A stretch of DNA of 64,000 bases, taken from an uncultured Granulosicoccaceae bacterium (GTDB taxonomy: Bacteria > Pseudomonadota > Gammaproteobacteria > Granulosicoccales > Granulosicoccaceae). The DNA lies in assembly GCA_937930305.1 (NCBI GenBank), contig CALGLE010000014.1, positions 1-64,000 of the forward strand, given 5' to 3'. Every line of letters starts with the position of its first letter. Positions within the stretch are counted from its first letter, which is position 1. Below the pieces are notes generated by a model. It had not been told where the DNA came from, did not search any database, and saw only the letters and a list, made by a program, of their open reading frames with translations. Shown piece by piece: positions 52,312 to 64,000 of the stretch. The position numbers and the translations under genes are program-made.

Positions 52312-53691
52312 CTATCGAACGAGCAGTGGCCGTATCTCGTCGAAGCGAAAATCCATCAAGTGAGGGCCTTCCTGATGCTTCACAGGGGCTGTGGGGTTGT
52401 TGCCAGAAGTGCCCGAGGAATCATCGTCGAAGATTGCCGCGGCGACTACTGATGGGGTAGTGGCATTGGCGAGCACGCCGGTTGCGCACTGTGAGGTGGT
52501 GACATGAGACAAAGCCGCATTGAATAGATTCTCCGACCGGCTACCCAGTGCTTGCGATAAGTCTTCGCTTACTGGGCAATCTGCTGGGATTCCATCATAG
52601 TATCCGCCAGCGTTCACGGCGTTTACCAGATTAACCTCCAGTGCGTTGATACTTTTTCCACAATACTCACGACTTCGAGTTCCGTAGGGCTTGCCGCAGG
52701 TTCGACCACCCACAGTGATTACATCAATGAACGGCTTCAAGCTGTTTATAACCATCTCAGAGGCTGAACAGGTTTCAGGCGAAGTCAGAACATAAACGCG
52801 TGATAGCCCCAAAGCATTGTCACGAGCTTGGAACGGGTACGATGTATTTGCGCTGGCGTATTTGTCGTTGAATGTGAACCGTGTGAACGTGGTGTTCTCC
52901 ACCGCAGTGCCAGCAATTAAACTACCCAGTTGTTCAGCTACGGAAATTCTGCCACCCAAATTGTGCCGAAGATCCAGTACAAGCTCATCAACGTTTTCAC
53001 TTTTTAAGCTATCGAATGCGGTGTTAAGTTCGGCTTCTGAGGTTTCTAGAAAGGTAAGAAAATTCAAATAACCGACACGATCGTTATTGTGCGTAATGAC
53101 TTGGGTATCAAGAACGGTGCGCACGTCATACAATGCTTTGGTCACAACAACATCTTCTTGCTGGGTGCTATTTTTCTTACGTAGGGTAAGTCGCATATCA
53201 ATGGCTTCATCAGGTTCGCCAAAAGCGGCTGTGATGAATTCTGCTGTGAATCCGTTTGGCGTCACTCCATTGATGGCCAGAAGCTCATCACCGCGTTCAG
53301 CGTTTGCAAGCCCTAAGGGTGATAGTGGCTCAACGAGCGTGAAATACAGCCGATCATCCTCTGTACGCTTTACGCGCATACCAAAGCCGAAGCGTTTACC
53401 TTCTTCAAATAATGCTTCGCGAGTTGATTCTTCGGTTACGTAGCTGTAGCGATCGTAGGGGCTAACTCGTAACGCTTCTATGTAGTCTTCTGGGCCTACG
53501 TAATCGCTGGCATTGACGTTAGGCAGCTGGTCATAGAAGAGGTAGTAGTCTTGCATATGGCTCAACACGACCGATTTCATGTCGTCAGCAGAACATAGCT
53601 CATATTGTTTGTTTGCTTCTATGGATCCACCTGATCCACCGCACCCGGCAAGGGCTAGGCACACCGCAGCAGTTGCAATTTTTTTCCTCAT
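52312..53691 (-). CDS. S41-family (C-terminal processing type) peptidase, lipoprotein
   Basis: This 459-residue protein has a lipoprotein signal (MRKKIATAAVCLALAGCGG, lipobox LAGC). A PDZ-like region (about 110-160, LSPLGLANAERGDELLAING) precedes the tail-specific protease core: VGYLNFLTFLETSEAELNTA, ELVLDLRHNLGGRISVAEQL and VYVLTSPETCSASEMVINSL, where the Ser of the SAS stretch is the likely nucleophile. It would act in the periplasm on misfolded or specific envelope proteins. It stands alone between the histidine phosphatase and a small membrane protein. Confidence 0.87.
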   Translation of the reverse strand: MRKKIATAAVCLALAGCGGSGGSIEANKQYELCSADDMKSVVLSHMQDYYLFYDQLPNVNASDYVGPEDYIEALRVSPYDRYSYVTEESTREALFEEGKRFGFGMRVKRTEDDRLYFTLVEPLSPLGLANAERGDELLAINGVTPNGFTAEFITAAFGEPDEAIDMRLTLRKKNSTQQEDVVVTKALYDVRTVLDTQVITHNNDRVGYLNFLTFLETSEAELNTAFDSLKSENVDELVLDLRHNLGGRISVAEQLGSLIAGTAVENTTFTRFTFNDKYASANTSYPFQARDNALGLSRVYVLTSPETCSASEMVINSLKPFIDVITVGGRTCGKPYGTRSREYCGKSINALEVNLVNAVNAGGYYDGIPADCPVSEDLSQALGSRSENLFNAALSHVTTSQCATGVLANATTPSVVAAAIFDDDSSGTSGNNPTAPVKHQEGPHLMDFRFDEIRPLLVR

Positions 53692-53818
53692 GAGAAGGGC
53701 TAGCGGCTTGAACTGCGGTGCCTGAGGTGAGAACGCGGGTATTTTTGGATGGTTTGTCGTGTAATTCGATTAGTTCACACCCACGCTGGGCGCAGTTTGC
53801 AAAACGCAGCGCAGCCGC

Positions 53819-54100
53819 TCAATGTTCTGAGTGGTCGTCGTTCGATGACAACAGGTAAGGCCCCAGTAGGTTCGCGACAAACACAATGATGACAGACCCG
53901 AGGAAGGCTGCAACCAGCCCGGATAAAATGCCGGATTCAAAACCGAGTAAATCACGAAAAAATAGTGCAAAAGTGGCGGCCACAACACCGAGTACGCAGT
54001 TGACGAATGCGGTGATTGGGCTGCGATTGAACAGGTGGGTGGCGGCCAAGCCGACCACTATACCAATGAGTAGAAAAGGTAGGAATCCGATTAATCTCAT
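53819..54100 (-). CDS. Small membrane protein, GlsB/YeaQ/YmgE-like
   Basis: A 93-residue protein with three hydrophobic segments (GFLPFLLIGIVVGLAATHLF; ITAFVNCVLGVVAATFALFF; LVAAFLGSVIIVFVANLLGP) and an acidic His-rich tail (SSNDDHSEH). The pattern resembles the transglycosylase-associated GlsB/YeaQ/YmgE stress proteins, although the Gly motifs are less regular. Function is unknown. It is divergent from the DMT transporter gene with 77 bases between starts. Confidence 0.62.
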   Translation of the reverse strand: MRLIGFLPFLLIGIVVGLAATHLFNRSPITAFVNCVLGVVAATFALFFRDLLGFESGILSGLVAAFLGSVIIVFVANLLGPYLLSSNDDHSEH

Positions 54101-54177
54101 TATGAACTCATCGTTTCATTACTGCTTAGACCATATCATGCTAACCGAAACCGCTTAGAACGACTACGCTATTGCCG

Positions 54178-55143
54178 ATGACTCCTGCGAATTCAACAAG
54201 TGACAGCTCCGTATTACCTGCGGTTGGCTTTGCGCTGACCGGTTTTGCGATATTTTCCTTGCACGATGCTTTGGTGAAAAGCGTGCAAGTCGTACCGGTT
54301 TTTCAAATTGTGTTTTTTGTGGTTTTGGCCAGCTTTGTTCCCTTCACCTTATTTGTTGGGGTCAGTAGACAAGAACGCTCATTGCGGCCGAATATGCCTG
54401 TCTTAGTGGCATTAAGGTGCTTATTTACGGCCGGATCCTTGTTCTCGGCATTTTACGCATTTGGCAATCTTCCAATGGCGGAAGTGTACTCCTTGCTCTT
54501 CTCGGCACCGGTGCTCATCACCTTGCTCGCCATTCCCGTTTTGGGTGAGAGAGTAAAGTTTGTTCGTGGCTTAGCCATCGTGCTGGGTTTAATTGGTGTC
54601 ATAGTGGTGCTTCGTCCAGGCCAATCGAGTTTTTCGATGGGGCATGCAGCGGCATTATTTGCCGCCTTTTGCATTGCAAGTTCATCGGTCGTCACCCGTC
54701 TTATTGGCGCACGCGAGCACAGCCTGACATTGATTCTTTATCCGATGCTCACCAACGTTGTACTCAGCGGTGCGGCATTGTTTTTTGTTTATGAACCGAT
54801 GCCCAGCAAGGCCTTACTGCTGTGTTGTGCAGCTGGGGCCTTGAGTGTGATAGCGCAAACCTGTGTTATTCAGGCTTATCGCTCAGCCGAGGCTCAGTTT
54901 GTAGCGCCAATGCAATACAGCCAAATGATTTGGGCAGTCATTTTTGGCACTCTGTGGTTCAACGAAACCCTTGATCGTTGGGTGATCGCAGGATCCAGCA
55001 TCATTGTGTTATCTGGATTGATGTTTATCTGGCGAGAACTGGTCGCGTCGGTGAAGCAACCGGTATTACGCACCCGCAACTTACGAATGATGAGTGGCCC
55101 TCAGGTCACCCCATCGGAAGCGGATAAGGATGAAAATCCCTAG
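54178..55143 (+). CDS. EamA-type DMT transporter (second copy)
   Basis: ATG 54178 is preferred over a TTG two codons earlier. The 321-residue protein has ten helices in two EamA repeats: AVGFALTGFAIFSLHDALVK, FYAFGNLPMAEVYSLLFSAP, LGERVKFVRGLAIVLGLIGV and, in repeat two, CVIQAYRSAEAQFVAPMQYS with GTLWFNETLDRWVIAGSSII. It is of the same RhaT/SAM-exporter-like class as the gene at 23303-24211 but clearly diverged. Its stop shares a base with the start of the DUF3820 gene (TAGTG), so they are co-translated. Substrate unknown. Confidence 0.88.
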   Translation: MTPANSTSDSSVLPAVGFALTGFAIFSLHDALVKSVQVVPVFQIVFFVVLASFVPFTLFVGVSRQERSLRPNMPVLVALRCLFTAGSLFSAFYAFGNLPMAEVYSLLFSAPVLITLLAIPVLGERVKFVRGLAIVLGLIGVIVVLRPGQSSFSMGHAAALFAAFCIASSSVVTRLIGAREHSLTLILYPMLTNVVLSGAALFFVYEPMPSKALLLCCAAGALSVIAQTCVIQAYRSAEAQFVAPMQYSQMIWAVIFGTLWFNETLDRWVIAGSSIIVLSGLMFIWRELVASVKQPVLRTRNLRMMSGPQVTPSEADKDENP

Positions 55144-55421
55144 TGGATGATTCGAATAACGAAGCGCCAGACAAACCGAAACTGGAAAATGTTCCGGCCA
55201 CAGCGGACGTGATTGAAGCGGTATCTATGCGAATGCCGTTCGGTCGATTCAAAGGGGAACGGCTCATCGACCTGCCCGAGCCCTATGTGGTGTGGTTTCG
55301 AGGGCAGGGCTTTCCGCCAGGCACTTTAGGGCAGCGAATGGCCCTGGTGTATGAATTAAAGGTGAATGGATTGGAAAAGCTGGTTCGCCCAATGCTCGAT
55401 GAATCGGACAAAACCCAGTAA
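55143..55421 (+). CDS. DUF3820 family protein
   Basis: A 92-residue cytoplasmic protein starting with GTG inside TAGTG, directly on the upstream stop. The family core is MPFGRFKGERLIDLPEPYVV, followed by WFRGQGFPPGTLGQRMALVY and ELKVNGLEKLVRPM. DUF3820 is widespread in proteobacteria and is sometimes labelled a putative quorum-sensing-regulated virulence factor, with no biochemical role established. The acidic N-terminal 25 residues are not conserved in what I recall of the family. Confidence 0.83.
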   Translation: MDDSNNEAPDKPKLENVPATADVIEAVSMRMPFGRFKGERLIDLPEPYVVWFRGQGFPPGTLGQRMALVYELKVNGLEKLVRPMLDESDKTQ

Positions 55422-55435
55422 ATTCAACCGAACGC

Positions 55436-55464
55436 TTGACCCCAACAGCTGGTAAGGCTAATCT
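55436..55464 (+). promoter_or_regulatory. Sigma-70 promoter of the leuA leader
   Basis: TTGACC (55436-55441) and TAATCT (55459-55464) are separated by 17 bases. Transcription should begin at about 55470-55472, which coincides with the ATG of the leader peptide. Confidence 0.6.
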
Positions 55465-55470
55465 CGAATT

Positions 55471-55521
55471 ATGATGCTTCTCGACGCAATACGATTACTT
55501 ATGTACCCGGCCTCTCTCTAG
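55471..55521 (+). CDS. leuL: Putative leucine leader peptide (attenuator)
   Basis: The 16-codon frame encodes MMLLDAIRLLMYPASL, with five Leu codons including two Leu pairs (CTT CTC and TTA CTT). It lies upstream of leuA in the right orientation. No Shine-Dalgarno site is near, but the predicted transcription start falls on the ATG, so it may be translated leaderless. Low leucyl-tRNA would stall the ribosome at codons 9-10, just before the hairpin at 55506-55530. The terminator itself is not identified, so attenuation is an inference. The symbol follows the known leu leader. Confidence 0.5.
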   Translation: MMLLDAIRLLMYPASL

Positions 55522-55530
55522 AGCGCCGGG
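55506..55530 (+). promoter_or_regulatory. Hairpin overlapping the end of the leader ORF
   Basis: CCCGGC (55506-55511) pairs with GCCGGG (55525-55530), and the inner CTCT/AGAG can extend the stem. The left arm is within the leader codons that follow the second Leu pair. The right arm could instead pair with CCTGGC at 55721-55726 with one G-U pair. Confidence 0.5.
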
Positions 55531-55719
55531 AGCCGTATTTAACCGTCGACTAATCTGAGTACCTGTGCAAACCCATTTAATCCCACACAGTTAGCTCATT
55601 TTGGAAAAAACAAGTGAATTTATCGCTTTCAATTTTTCCGAATCGTTCCAAAGGCATCACACCACGCATGAACACCTCGCGAAATCAATCGCTTACCTGC
55701 AAGCTTCTTGGTCTTGGCT

Positions 55720-55741
55720 GCCTGGCTTTGCGCGACCAGGC
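55720..55741 (+). promoter_or_regulatory. Downstream leader hairpin
   Basis: GCCTGG (55720-55725) and CCAGGC (55736-55741) form a 6-bp stem with a 10-base loop. No T run follows. It could be an alternative partner in leader folding rather than a terminator. Confidence 0.4.
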
Positions 55742-55823
55742 GGTGCGGCAATTAGCGCATCACCCTTAGCACTTGTGTGCCCTAATCTTCATTTGAAAAG
55801 ATGCCAACTTTTAATACCGGTAG

Positions 55824-59845
<4,022 letters not shown>

Positions 59846-59854
59846 TTGCCTGTG

Positions 59855-60214
59855 ATGAAACTAGAGTTGTTTCTTAATCGTTTACGTTCAGAACCCAATT
59901 CAATTGAGTTCCCGGATGTTATTGCCTTAATAAACGATATGTACAGCTACATTCCCACGGGTTTTCGTAATCATGAGTTGGTGAGCGAAGCTGGGCAAAA
60001 CGTAGGATCGTGCAAGTTATTTGCTTTTGCACGCCTGCATGACTTAACCGAAAGTGAAACCTTAGCCTGTTTTGGTGCCTACTACCGTGCCGATGTGCTG
60101 AGAAACGCAGAAGGCACCAGCCACCCGAATATTCGCCAGTTCATGGAGACTGGCTGGGAAGGGATTGAGTTTTTTGGTGTACCACTCAGAGCGAAGCCGA
60201 ACGTGGCCGACTAA
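59855..60214 (+). CDS. HopJ type III effector-family protein
   Basis: ATG 59855 (MKLELFLNRLRSEPNSI) gives 119 residues and lies 9 bases after the maeB stop. The body is typical of the HopJ family: VIALINDMYSYIPTGFRNHE, NVGSCKLFAFARLHDLTE and TLACFGAYYRADVLRNAEGT. Despite the name, the family is widespread in non-pathogenic proteobacteria and no secretion signal is seen, so an effector role here is doubtful. It is probably the last gene of the leuA-maeB transcript. Confidence 0.87.
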   Translation: MKLELFLNRLRSEPNSIEFPDVIALINDMYSYIPTGFRNHELVSEAGQNVGSCKLFAFARLHDLTESETLACFGAYYRADVLRNAEGTSHPNIRQFMETGWEGIEFFGVPLRAKPNVAD

Positions 60215-60230
60215 AAAAACCAAGCGTTTT

Positions 60231-60950
60231 TTAGGTGTAGAGCGGAAGCACACCAGCGATTAGGCCAATCAGTCCACCAAAGACACCACCCCAGACGACT
60301 AACCAGCCTAAATGTTTGTGAATGATTCGGTGCATGATATCGCGCACCATCTCTGGGGTGAGTTCGTCCAATCTGGCTTGTAGAATGCGATCCAGCTTTT
60401 GTAAGAAATCTTCGCTGCTAGTGAATTGCTGTACTTGTTCATCTACCGCTTGTTGAAAGCGAGGCGATGCGGCGGCATCTTTAAGAAAGTTCGCCATGCG
60501 TTTTTTAAATGGTTCCCGCATGGGTTCAAGAGCACTATCACCGCCAACCATCCCGAGCATGCCGCCAAATGAAGAGTCCATTATGGTTGCCACCAATTGA
60601 TCATAGGCGGCATCTAAATCGAGTTTAGAAAACATTGGCTCTAAATCGATATCGCTTAGGCCACCCCCGATCATCGCGCCATCCACGCGCTCACGGGTAA
60701 ACAAGTGATCATGCACGAGTGCCAATATGCTTTGTTTGAATTCTTCAAAACGCAACACGATGACGCCTGAGCCGTAGAGCCCTGGCACTCGATTGAACAG
60801 CATATGGATGGCGATCCAATTGGTTAGAGCGCCCGACAAGGCAAACAAGCCGACGCTGAGTAACACGGCCTTAATAGGATCAGGACTAACTAAGGACGCA
60901 GCGATAATGCACAGCGCGACCAGATTAGGGACTGTGTGTTTAGTCAGCAC
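60231..60950 (-). CDS. DUF445 family membrane protein
   Basis: GTG 60950 (then LTKHTVPNLVALCIIAASL) is favoured since it overlaps the upstream stop by 11 bases; the longest frame needs a TTG at 61031 and would overlap the methyltransferase by 92 bases. The family mark is ALSGALTNWIAIHMLFNRVP after two N-terminal helices. A helical soluble part with paired Gln/Glu/Arg-rich helices and a final hydrophobic GWLVVWGGVFGGLIGLIAGV follow. DUF445 (YheB-like) function is unknown. It is co-transcribed with the homocysteine methyltransferase gene. Confidence 0.82.
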   Translation of the reverse strand: MLTKHTVPNLVALCIIAASLVSPDPIKAVLLSVGLFALSGALTNWIAIHMLFNRVPGLYGSGVIVLRFEEFKQSILALVHDHLFTRERVDGAMIGGGLSDIDLEPMFSKLDLDAAYDQLVATIMDSSFGGMLGMVGGDSALEPMREPFKKRMANFLKDAAASPRFQQAVDEQVQQFTSSEDFLQKLDRILQARLDELTPEMVRDIMHRIIHKHLGWLVVWGGVFGGLIGLIAGVLPLYT

Positions 60951-62007
60951 TGCGGTTTTTGCGTCGCCGTTTTGAAACACGGCTACCTCGTCCACTGGCG
61001 GAACCGCCAGCCACTGATAGGTCGCCTCCAAGTTGGGCTTTTGCGCCCACGGAAACCTCCCCTAGAGCGGCTTCAATGTCTGCAAGCTCGGGTGCATCCG
61101 ATACCGTATGGGCGTCAATGGCATCGCGCATAGATTTCACGTGCTCAGGCGAGGTACCACAGCAACCTCCAATGATGTTCGCGCCCGCGTTGATGCATAA
61201 GCTGGCGTACTTGGCCATGAGTTCGGGGGTGCCGTTGTACACCACCTTGCCATCAATGTATTCGGGAATTCCGCAATTGGCCTTGGCGACTATGGCTGGG
61301 CGAACGCCCAATGAATCTGCGGCTTTGTTTAAATTTAAAACCGCTGCAACGACTTCAGAGGCACCCACGCCGCAGTTTGTGCCAACGGCTGTGATGTGGG
61401 TGTTCAAACTGGTGCTGATGGTGATGGTGTCGGCCGCGGTCAAACCCATCATGGTTCGACCGTTGGTATCGATACTGACGGTATAGACAATGGGTAAGCC
61501 CACCTCAGATGCACCCAATACGGCCGCCTTAATTTCTTCCGCTGAAGAAATCGTTTCGATCCACAGAATATCCGCGCCGCCTTCCTTTAACGCCAGGGCT
61601 TGTTCTTCGAAGGCGGCCCGAGCCTCTTCGATGGTTACGGGCCCATTGGGGGCCAGAATTTCGCCTGTGGGGCCCATGGAACCCGCCACCAAGACCTTTT
61701 TATCAGCCCGATTTGCGGCCCGCTTCGCAATTTGCGCAGCGGCTACGTTCAATTCGTGCACGCGGTGGCCAGCATTGTGGAGATTCAGCCGATAACTGGT
61801 ACCACCAAAGGTGTTCGTAAGAATGATGTCTGAACCTGCGTCAACAAAGTTCTTATGAAGGGTATTGATACGGTCTGGGTAATCTATGTTCCACAATTCG
61901 GGGGCGTCACCTGTTTGTAAACCCGCGGAAAATAGATTGGTTCCGGTCGCACCATCGGCGAGCAAGACCTTTCGTGCTGTTAGCAGCTCATTCAAGGGAT
62001 TATTCAT
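60940..62007 (-). CDS. bmt: Betaine-type homocysteine S-methyltransferase
   Basis: The enzyme transfers a methyl group to homocysteine to make methionine; in this subgroup glycine betaine is the usual donor. ATG 62007 (MNNPLNELLTARKVLLAD) gives 355 residues. Barrel motifs are LLADGATGTNLFSAGLQTGD, DAGSDIILTNTFGGTSYRL and GSMGPTGEILAPNGPVT. The zinc ligands are the Cys of AVGTNCGVGASE and the Cys pair in NIIGGCCGTSPEH. The start codon shares CATG (62005-62008) with the divergent GNAT gene. The betaine assignment rests on family resemblance. Confidence 0.88.
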   Translation of the reverse strand: MNNPLNELLTARKVLLADGATGTNLFSAGLQTGDAPELWNIDYPDRINTLHKNFVDAGSDIILTNTFGGTSYRLNLHNAGHRVHELNVAAAQIAKRAANRADKKVLVAGSMGPTGEILAPNGPVTIEEARAAFEEQALALKEGGADILWIETISSAEEIKAAVLGASEVGLPIVYTVSIDTNGRTMMGLTAADTITISTSLNTHITAVGTNCGVGASEVVAAVLNLNKAADSLGVRPAIVAKANCGIPEYIDGKVVYNGTPELMAKYASLCINAGANIIGGCCGTSPEHVKSMRDAIDAHTVSDAPELADIEAALGEVSVGAKAQLGGDLSVAGGSASGRGSRVSKRRRKNRSAD

Positions 62008-63238
62008 GTACGAAAGCCTACCACGGCGAACAGTGGACAAACCGGGCAAAAATGTTGTGAGTTCACGGTCTCTACGGGCAGCTACTCATGACACCACCAC
62101 CCAGGGAACCTTGGTGGTGAGCTGTGTTGAGGATGCAACAGAATTCGCAGCCCTGCGCGCAGAATGGGATGCCTTACAAGTCAACAACGATAGAACAACG
62201 GTGTTTATGTCTTGGGCCTGGCATTACACCTGGTGGGGCGTGTTCGGTGGTGAAGACACGCAACGCCTGTGCGTACTTTGTGTTCGGCTGCGACACGAGC
62301 TCATTGCGGTGTTACCCATGTACTCAAGAATTCAAGCGTGGCCGCGGCCTCCGTTACTCATGTTTTTAGGCACGGGTGAAGGTGAAGCTGATGAGGTAGC
62401 CACTGAGTACTTAGATATTTTGGCCAGCCCCGATCACGTGGCTACTGCCACCCAAGCGGTGCTGGATTTCTTAGCCACGCACAGTAAAAAAATGCGATTT
62501 GAGTTTCAGCATTTGTTGGAAAATTCCATATTTGCTGAAGCCATGCGTGCTCGTTCGGATAGGTGGCGAATTCAGGAACTGGATTTAGGTTTTCGTTATC
62601 GAATAGATTTGCACAAGCAAACCGATGACCTTCCTATGAATCCCAACCGCATCAAACGTGTGAAGCGAAGTTTGCGTGCGGTTGAACGTGACGGCGGATT
62701 TCAACAAGCATCAATTGAAGATTTAGAACAGCTCGCCTCGGTTCTTGAAGATGTTTCCACACTTAGCGACCAACGACAAAAGCATGTAGGCCGAGCAAAA
62801 AGTGCGTTCTCCTCGGCGCGTTTTAATCGTTTTCATCACCGGGTTCTGCCTTTGCTGTATCAATCAGGATCCGCAGACATACATCACTTTTATCTAGATC
62901 GTGAATTGGTTGCCACACTCTATTGCTACTACGATGAAAACACCTGCCATTATTATCAAAGTGGTTTTGCTCAATCGCTTGCGAATCGCTATATGCCATT
63001 GACGGTGGCGCATTTGATGGAAATAGAGCGCAATCGAGTGCAGGGTCGTCGCTACTATGACTTTATGCGGGGTGATGAAAACAGCTACAAGAACGAATTT
63101 AATTGCGAATTAACGCCAATGATCACAATGGTGCGGTTCCCGTCTGTTGTCGACCAGTGGCTTCATGAAACGTTTACAATTGTGCGCCAGCGAATAGTTC
63201 GCCATCTTCGCAGCATTGGCGTTTCGCGCCGGCGATAG
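62006..63238 (+). CDS. GNAT/CelD-like (BioF2-type) acetyltransferase family protein
   Basis: ATG 62006 (MYESLPRRTVDKPGKNV) has AAGGGA six bases upstream and is preferred over a frame opening at 61886 inside the methyltransferase gene. The 410-residue protein has the two-half GNAT_acetyltransf_6 layout: TVFMSWAWHYTWWGVFGGED and LRHELIAVLPMYSRIQ in the first half, and RIKRVKRSLRAVERDGGF, HHFYLDRELVATLYCYY and RRYYDFMRGDENSYKNEF in the second. Relatives act in cellulose or exopolysaccharide synthesis (CelD/BcsL) or resemble FemAB peptidyl-transferases. Substrate unknown. Confidence 0.82.
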   Translation: MYESLPRRTVDKPGKNVVSSRSLRAATHDTTTQGTLVVSCVEDATEFAALRAEWDALQVNNDRTTVFMSWAWHYTWWGVFGGEDTQRLCVLCVRLRHELIAVLPMYSRIQAWPRPPLLMFLGTGEGEADEVATEYLDILASPDHVATATQAVLDFLATHSKKMRFEFQHLLENSIFAEAMRARSDRWRIQELDLGFRYRIDLHKQTDDLPMNPNRIKRVKRSLRAVERDGGFQQASIEDLEQLASVLEDVSTLSDQRQKHVGRAKSAFSSARFNRFHHRVLPLLYQSGSADIHHFYLDRELVATLYCYYDENTCHYYQSGFAQSLANRYMPLTVAHLMEIERNRVQGRRYYDFMRGDENSYKNEFNCELTPMITMVRFPSVVDQWLHETFTIVRQRIVRHLRSIGVSRRR

Positions 63239-63271
63239 TCTGGCTTTGCGCACGATAAGGTCACAGTAACC

Positions 63272-63835
63272 ATGGTTTTTGGACGTCACAAATCGGTTGA
63301 ACCGAACTTTATCGACACGATCAATGTGCCGGGTTATTCAGGCTGCATGGGATTGGTTGCGTGTCCAGGCACGCGTGTGATGAAACCTGAGATGCCGTCA
63401 AAAAAATTACTCCCAGTTGATTTGGACGCGGTTGTTGATTGGGGTACGAACGGTCTAATTTGTTTACTGGAGCACCATGAGTTGTCGATGCATCGAATTG
63501 AGCATCTGAAAGACGAAGTGGAATCTCGGGGCATGTGGTACAAGCACCTGCCCATTGTCGATATGGGCGTTCCCACCCAAGACTTTGAAGATGTATGGGC
63601 CGTGGAGGGCGAACGCATTCGGCATTCGCTGCGCATCGGTGAGCGTGTGGTTTTTCATTGTTATGCCGGACTGGGTCGCACCGGCATGATGGCAGCGCGA
63701 ATTTTGGTGGAAATGGGCATGGAGCAAGAAGCCGCCATCGCTGAGGTGCGAAAGTCCAACCGCCGCAGGATTCAAACCAAGGGCCAGTCAAATTACGTGC
63801 GACGCTGCTTCTCGTTGGTGGATCAAACCGGCTAG
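63272..63835 (+). CDS. Protein tyrosine/dual-specificity phosphatase-like protein
   Basis: The 187-residue protein contains the Cys-phosphatase signature HCYAGLGRTGMMAARIL (HCx5R with the following Thr-Gly), near residue 130, and a general-acid candidate Asp in YKHLPIVDMGVPTQDF. Flanking structure (DAVVDWGTNGLICLLEHHEL) is like CDKN3/KAP-type dual-specificity phosphatases. It has no signal peptide. Partners could be phosphoproteins or phosphoinositide-like small molecules. It follows the GNAT-like gene by 33 bases and is probably co-transcribed. Confidence 0.85.
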   Translation: MVFGRHKSVEPNFIDTINVPGYSGCMGLVACPGTRVMKPEMPSKKLLPVDLDAVVDWGTNGLICLLEHHELSMHRIEHLKDEVESRGMWYKHLPIVDMGVPTQDFEDVWAVEGERIRHSLRIGERVVFHCYAGLGRTGMMAARILVEMGMEQEAAIAEVRKSNRRRIQTKGQSNYVRRCFSLVDQTG

Positions 63836-63973
63836 TTTGCTCTGCGTAATATCGGCTCGGTCACAGCGCTGTCGTATCGAGCTACCCACGGGTCGCGTTT
63901 TCCAACCCTTCTGCGCCAGTAGAGTCGCACCATAAAGCCTTAGCTTACTGGTTAAACCCTCTTAGGAGCCGTT

Positions 63974-64000
63974 ATGGATCCGAATTCGCCGTCAGACTCT
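63974..64000 (+). CDS. 5' end of a truncated plus-strand gene
   Basis: ATG 63974 opens MDPNSPSDS at the window edge, with TAGGAG seven bases before the start as a good ribosome site. Nothing about the product can be inferred. Confidence 0.5.

Noticed and set aside
55603-55639. A-rich hairpin with T5 in the leuA leader as attenuator terminator
   Set aside because: The core stem is short and includes a G-U pair; the outer stem is mostly A-U, so it is too weak to call.

Overview
The window reads as chromosomal DNA of a heterotrophic, probably marine, gammaproteobacterium. By eye the base composition is mid-range (about half G+C). Gene density is high, with many 4-base ATGA overlaps. The gene set fits this group: RND efflux, PPK1, DUF1501/DUF1800 pair, HopJ, DUF1840, DUF3820, betaine-type homocysteine methyltransferase, sulfoacetaldehyde acetyltransferase, TAXI-TRAP uptake and a GlyGly-CTERM-like surface protein. 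I cannot name the genus. I see no tRNA, rRNA, CRISPR array, phage or complete insertion sequence.

Layout. 1-403: start of a minus-strand gene and a palindromic REP/MITE-like repeat that runs into the 3' end of the next gene. 0.4-7.9 kb: RND pump and adaptor, a lipoprotein hydrolase, a glycerophosphodiesterase, a small lipoprotein and a HisN-like phosphatase. 7.9-11 kb: an Ig-like lipoprotein divergent from an OmpA-domain/coiled-coil membrane pair. 11-15.5 kb: a TauR-like MocR regulator, xsc and a beta-hydroxyacid dehydrogenase, pointing to C2-sulfonate use. 15.6-18.8 kb: two unusual repeat proteins, a Kelch/TSP3/SDGT surface protein behind a near-perfect CRP box and a secreted protein made of four Cys-bounded repeat modules plus a peptidoglycan-binding domain. 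18.8-24.2 kb: YdjM-like hydrolase, DUF1840, DUF1501, DUF1800 and a DMT exporter. 24.2-27.5 kb: ppk1 divergent from a DHH phosphoesterase.

27.7-37.1 kb is one co-oriented cluster: molybdopterin oxidoreductase, VanZ-like protein, DctB-like kinase, a response regulator with a DctD-type DNA-binding end but no AAA+ domain, TAXI solute-binding protein, fused TRAP permease and a YHS protein. It probably senses and imports a small organic acid. 37.1-40.1 kb holds an ICMT-like methyltransferase, an MscS-like channel and a LysE exporter.

40.2-50.2 kb is a galactoside utilisation locus: MalG/MalF/SBP, GH42 beta-galactosidase, galT and galK on the minus strand, with an IclR regulator and an UgpC/MalK-type ATPase on the plus strand. 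The same 13-bp palindrome GGAACAATGTTCC occurs in the galK-iclR intergenic region and upstream of the SBP gene and is the likely IclR operator. 50.2-55.4 kb: class III aminotransferase, histidine phosphatase, S41 protease lipoprotein, small membrane protein, a second DMT transporter and a DUF3820 protein. 55.4-60.2 kb: a putative leucine-rich leader peptide, leuA, maeB (translationally coupled) and hopJ. 60.2-64 kb: DUF445, homocysteine methyltransferase, a GNAT-like protein whose start codon shares the tetramer CATG with the divergent methyltransferase, a tyrosine-phosphatase-like protein and the first codons of another gene.
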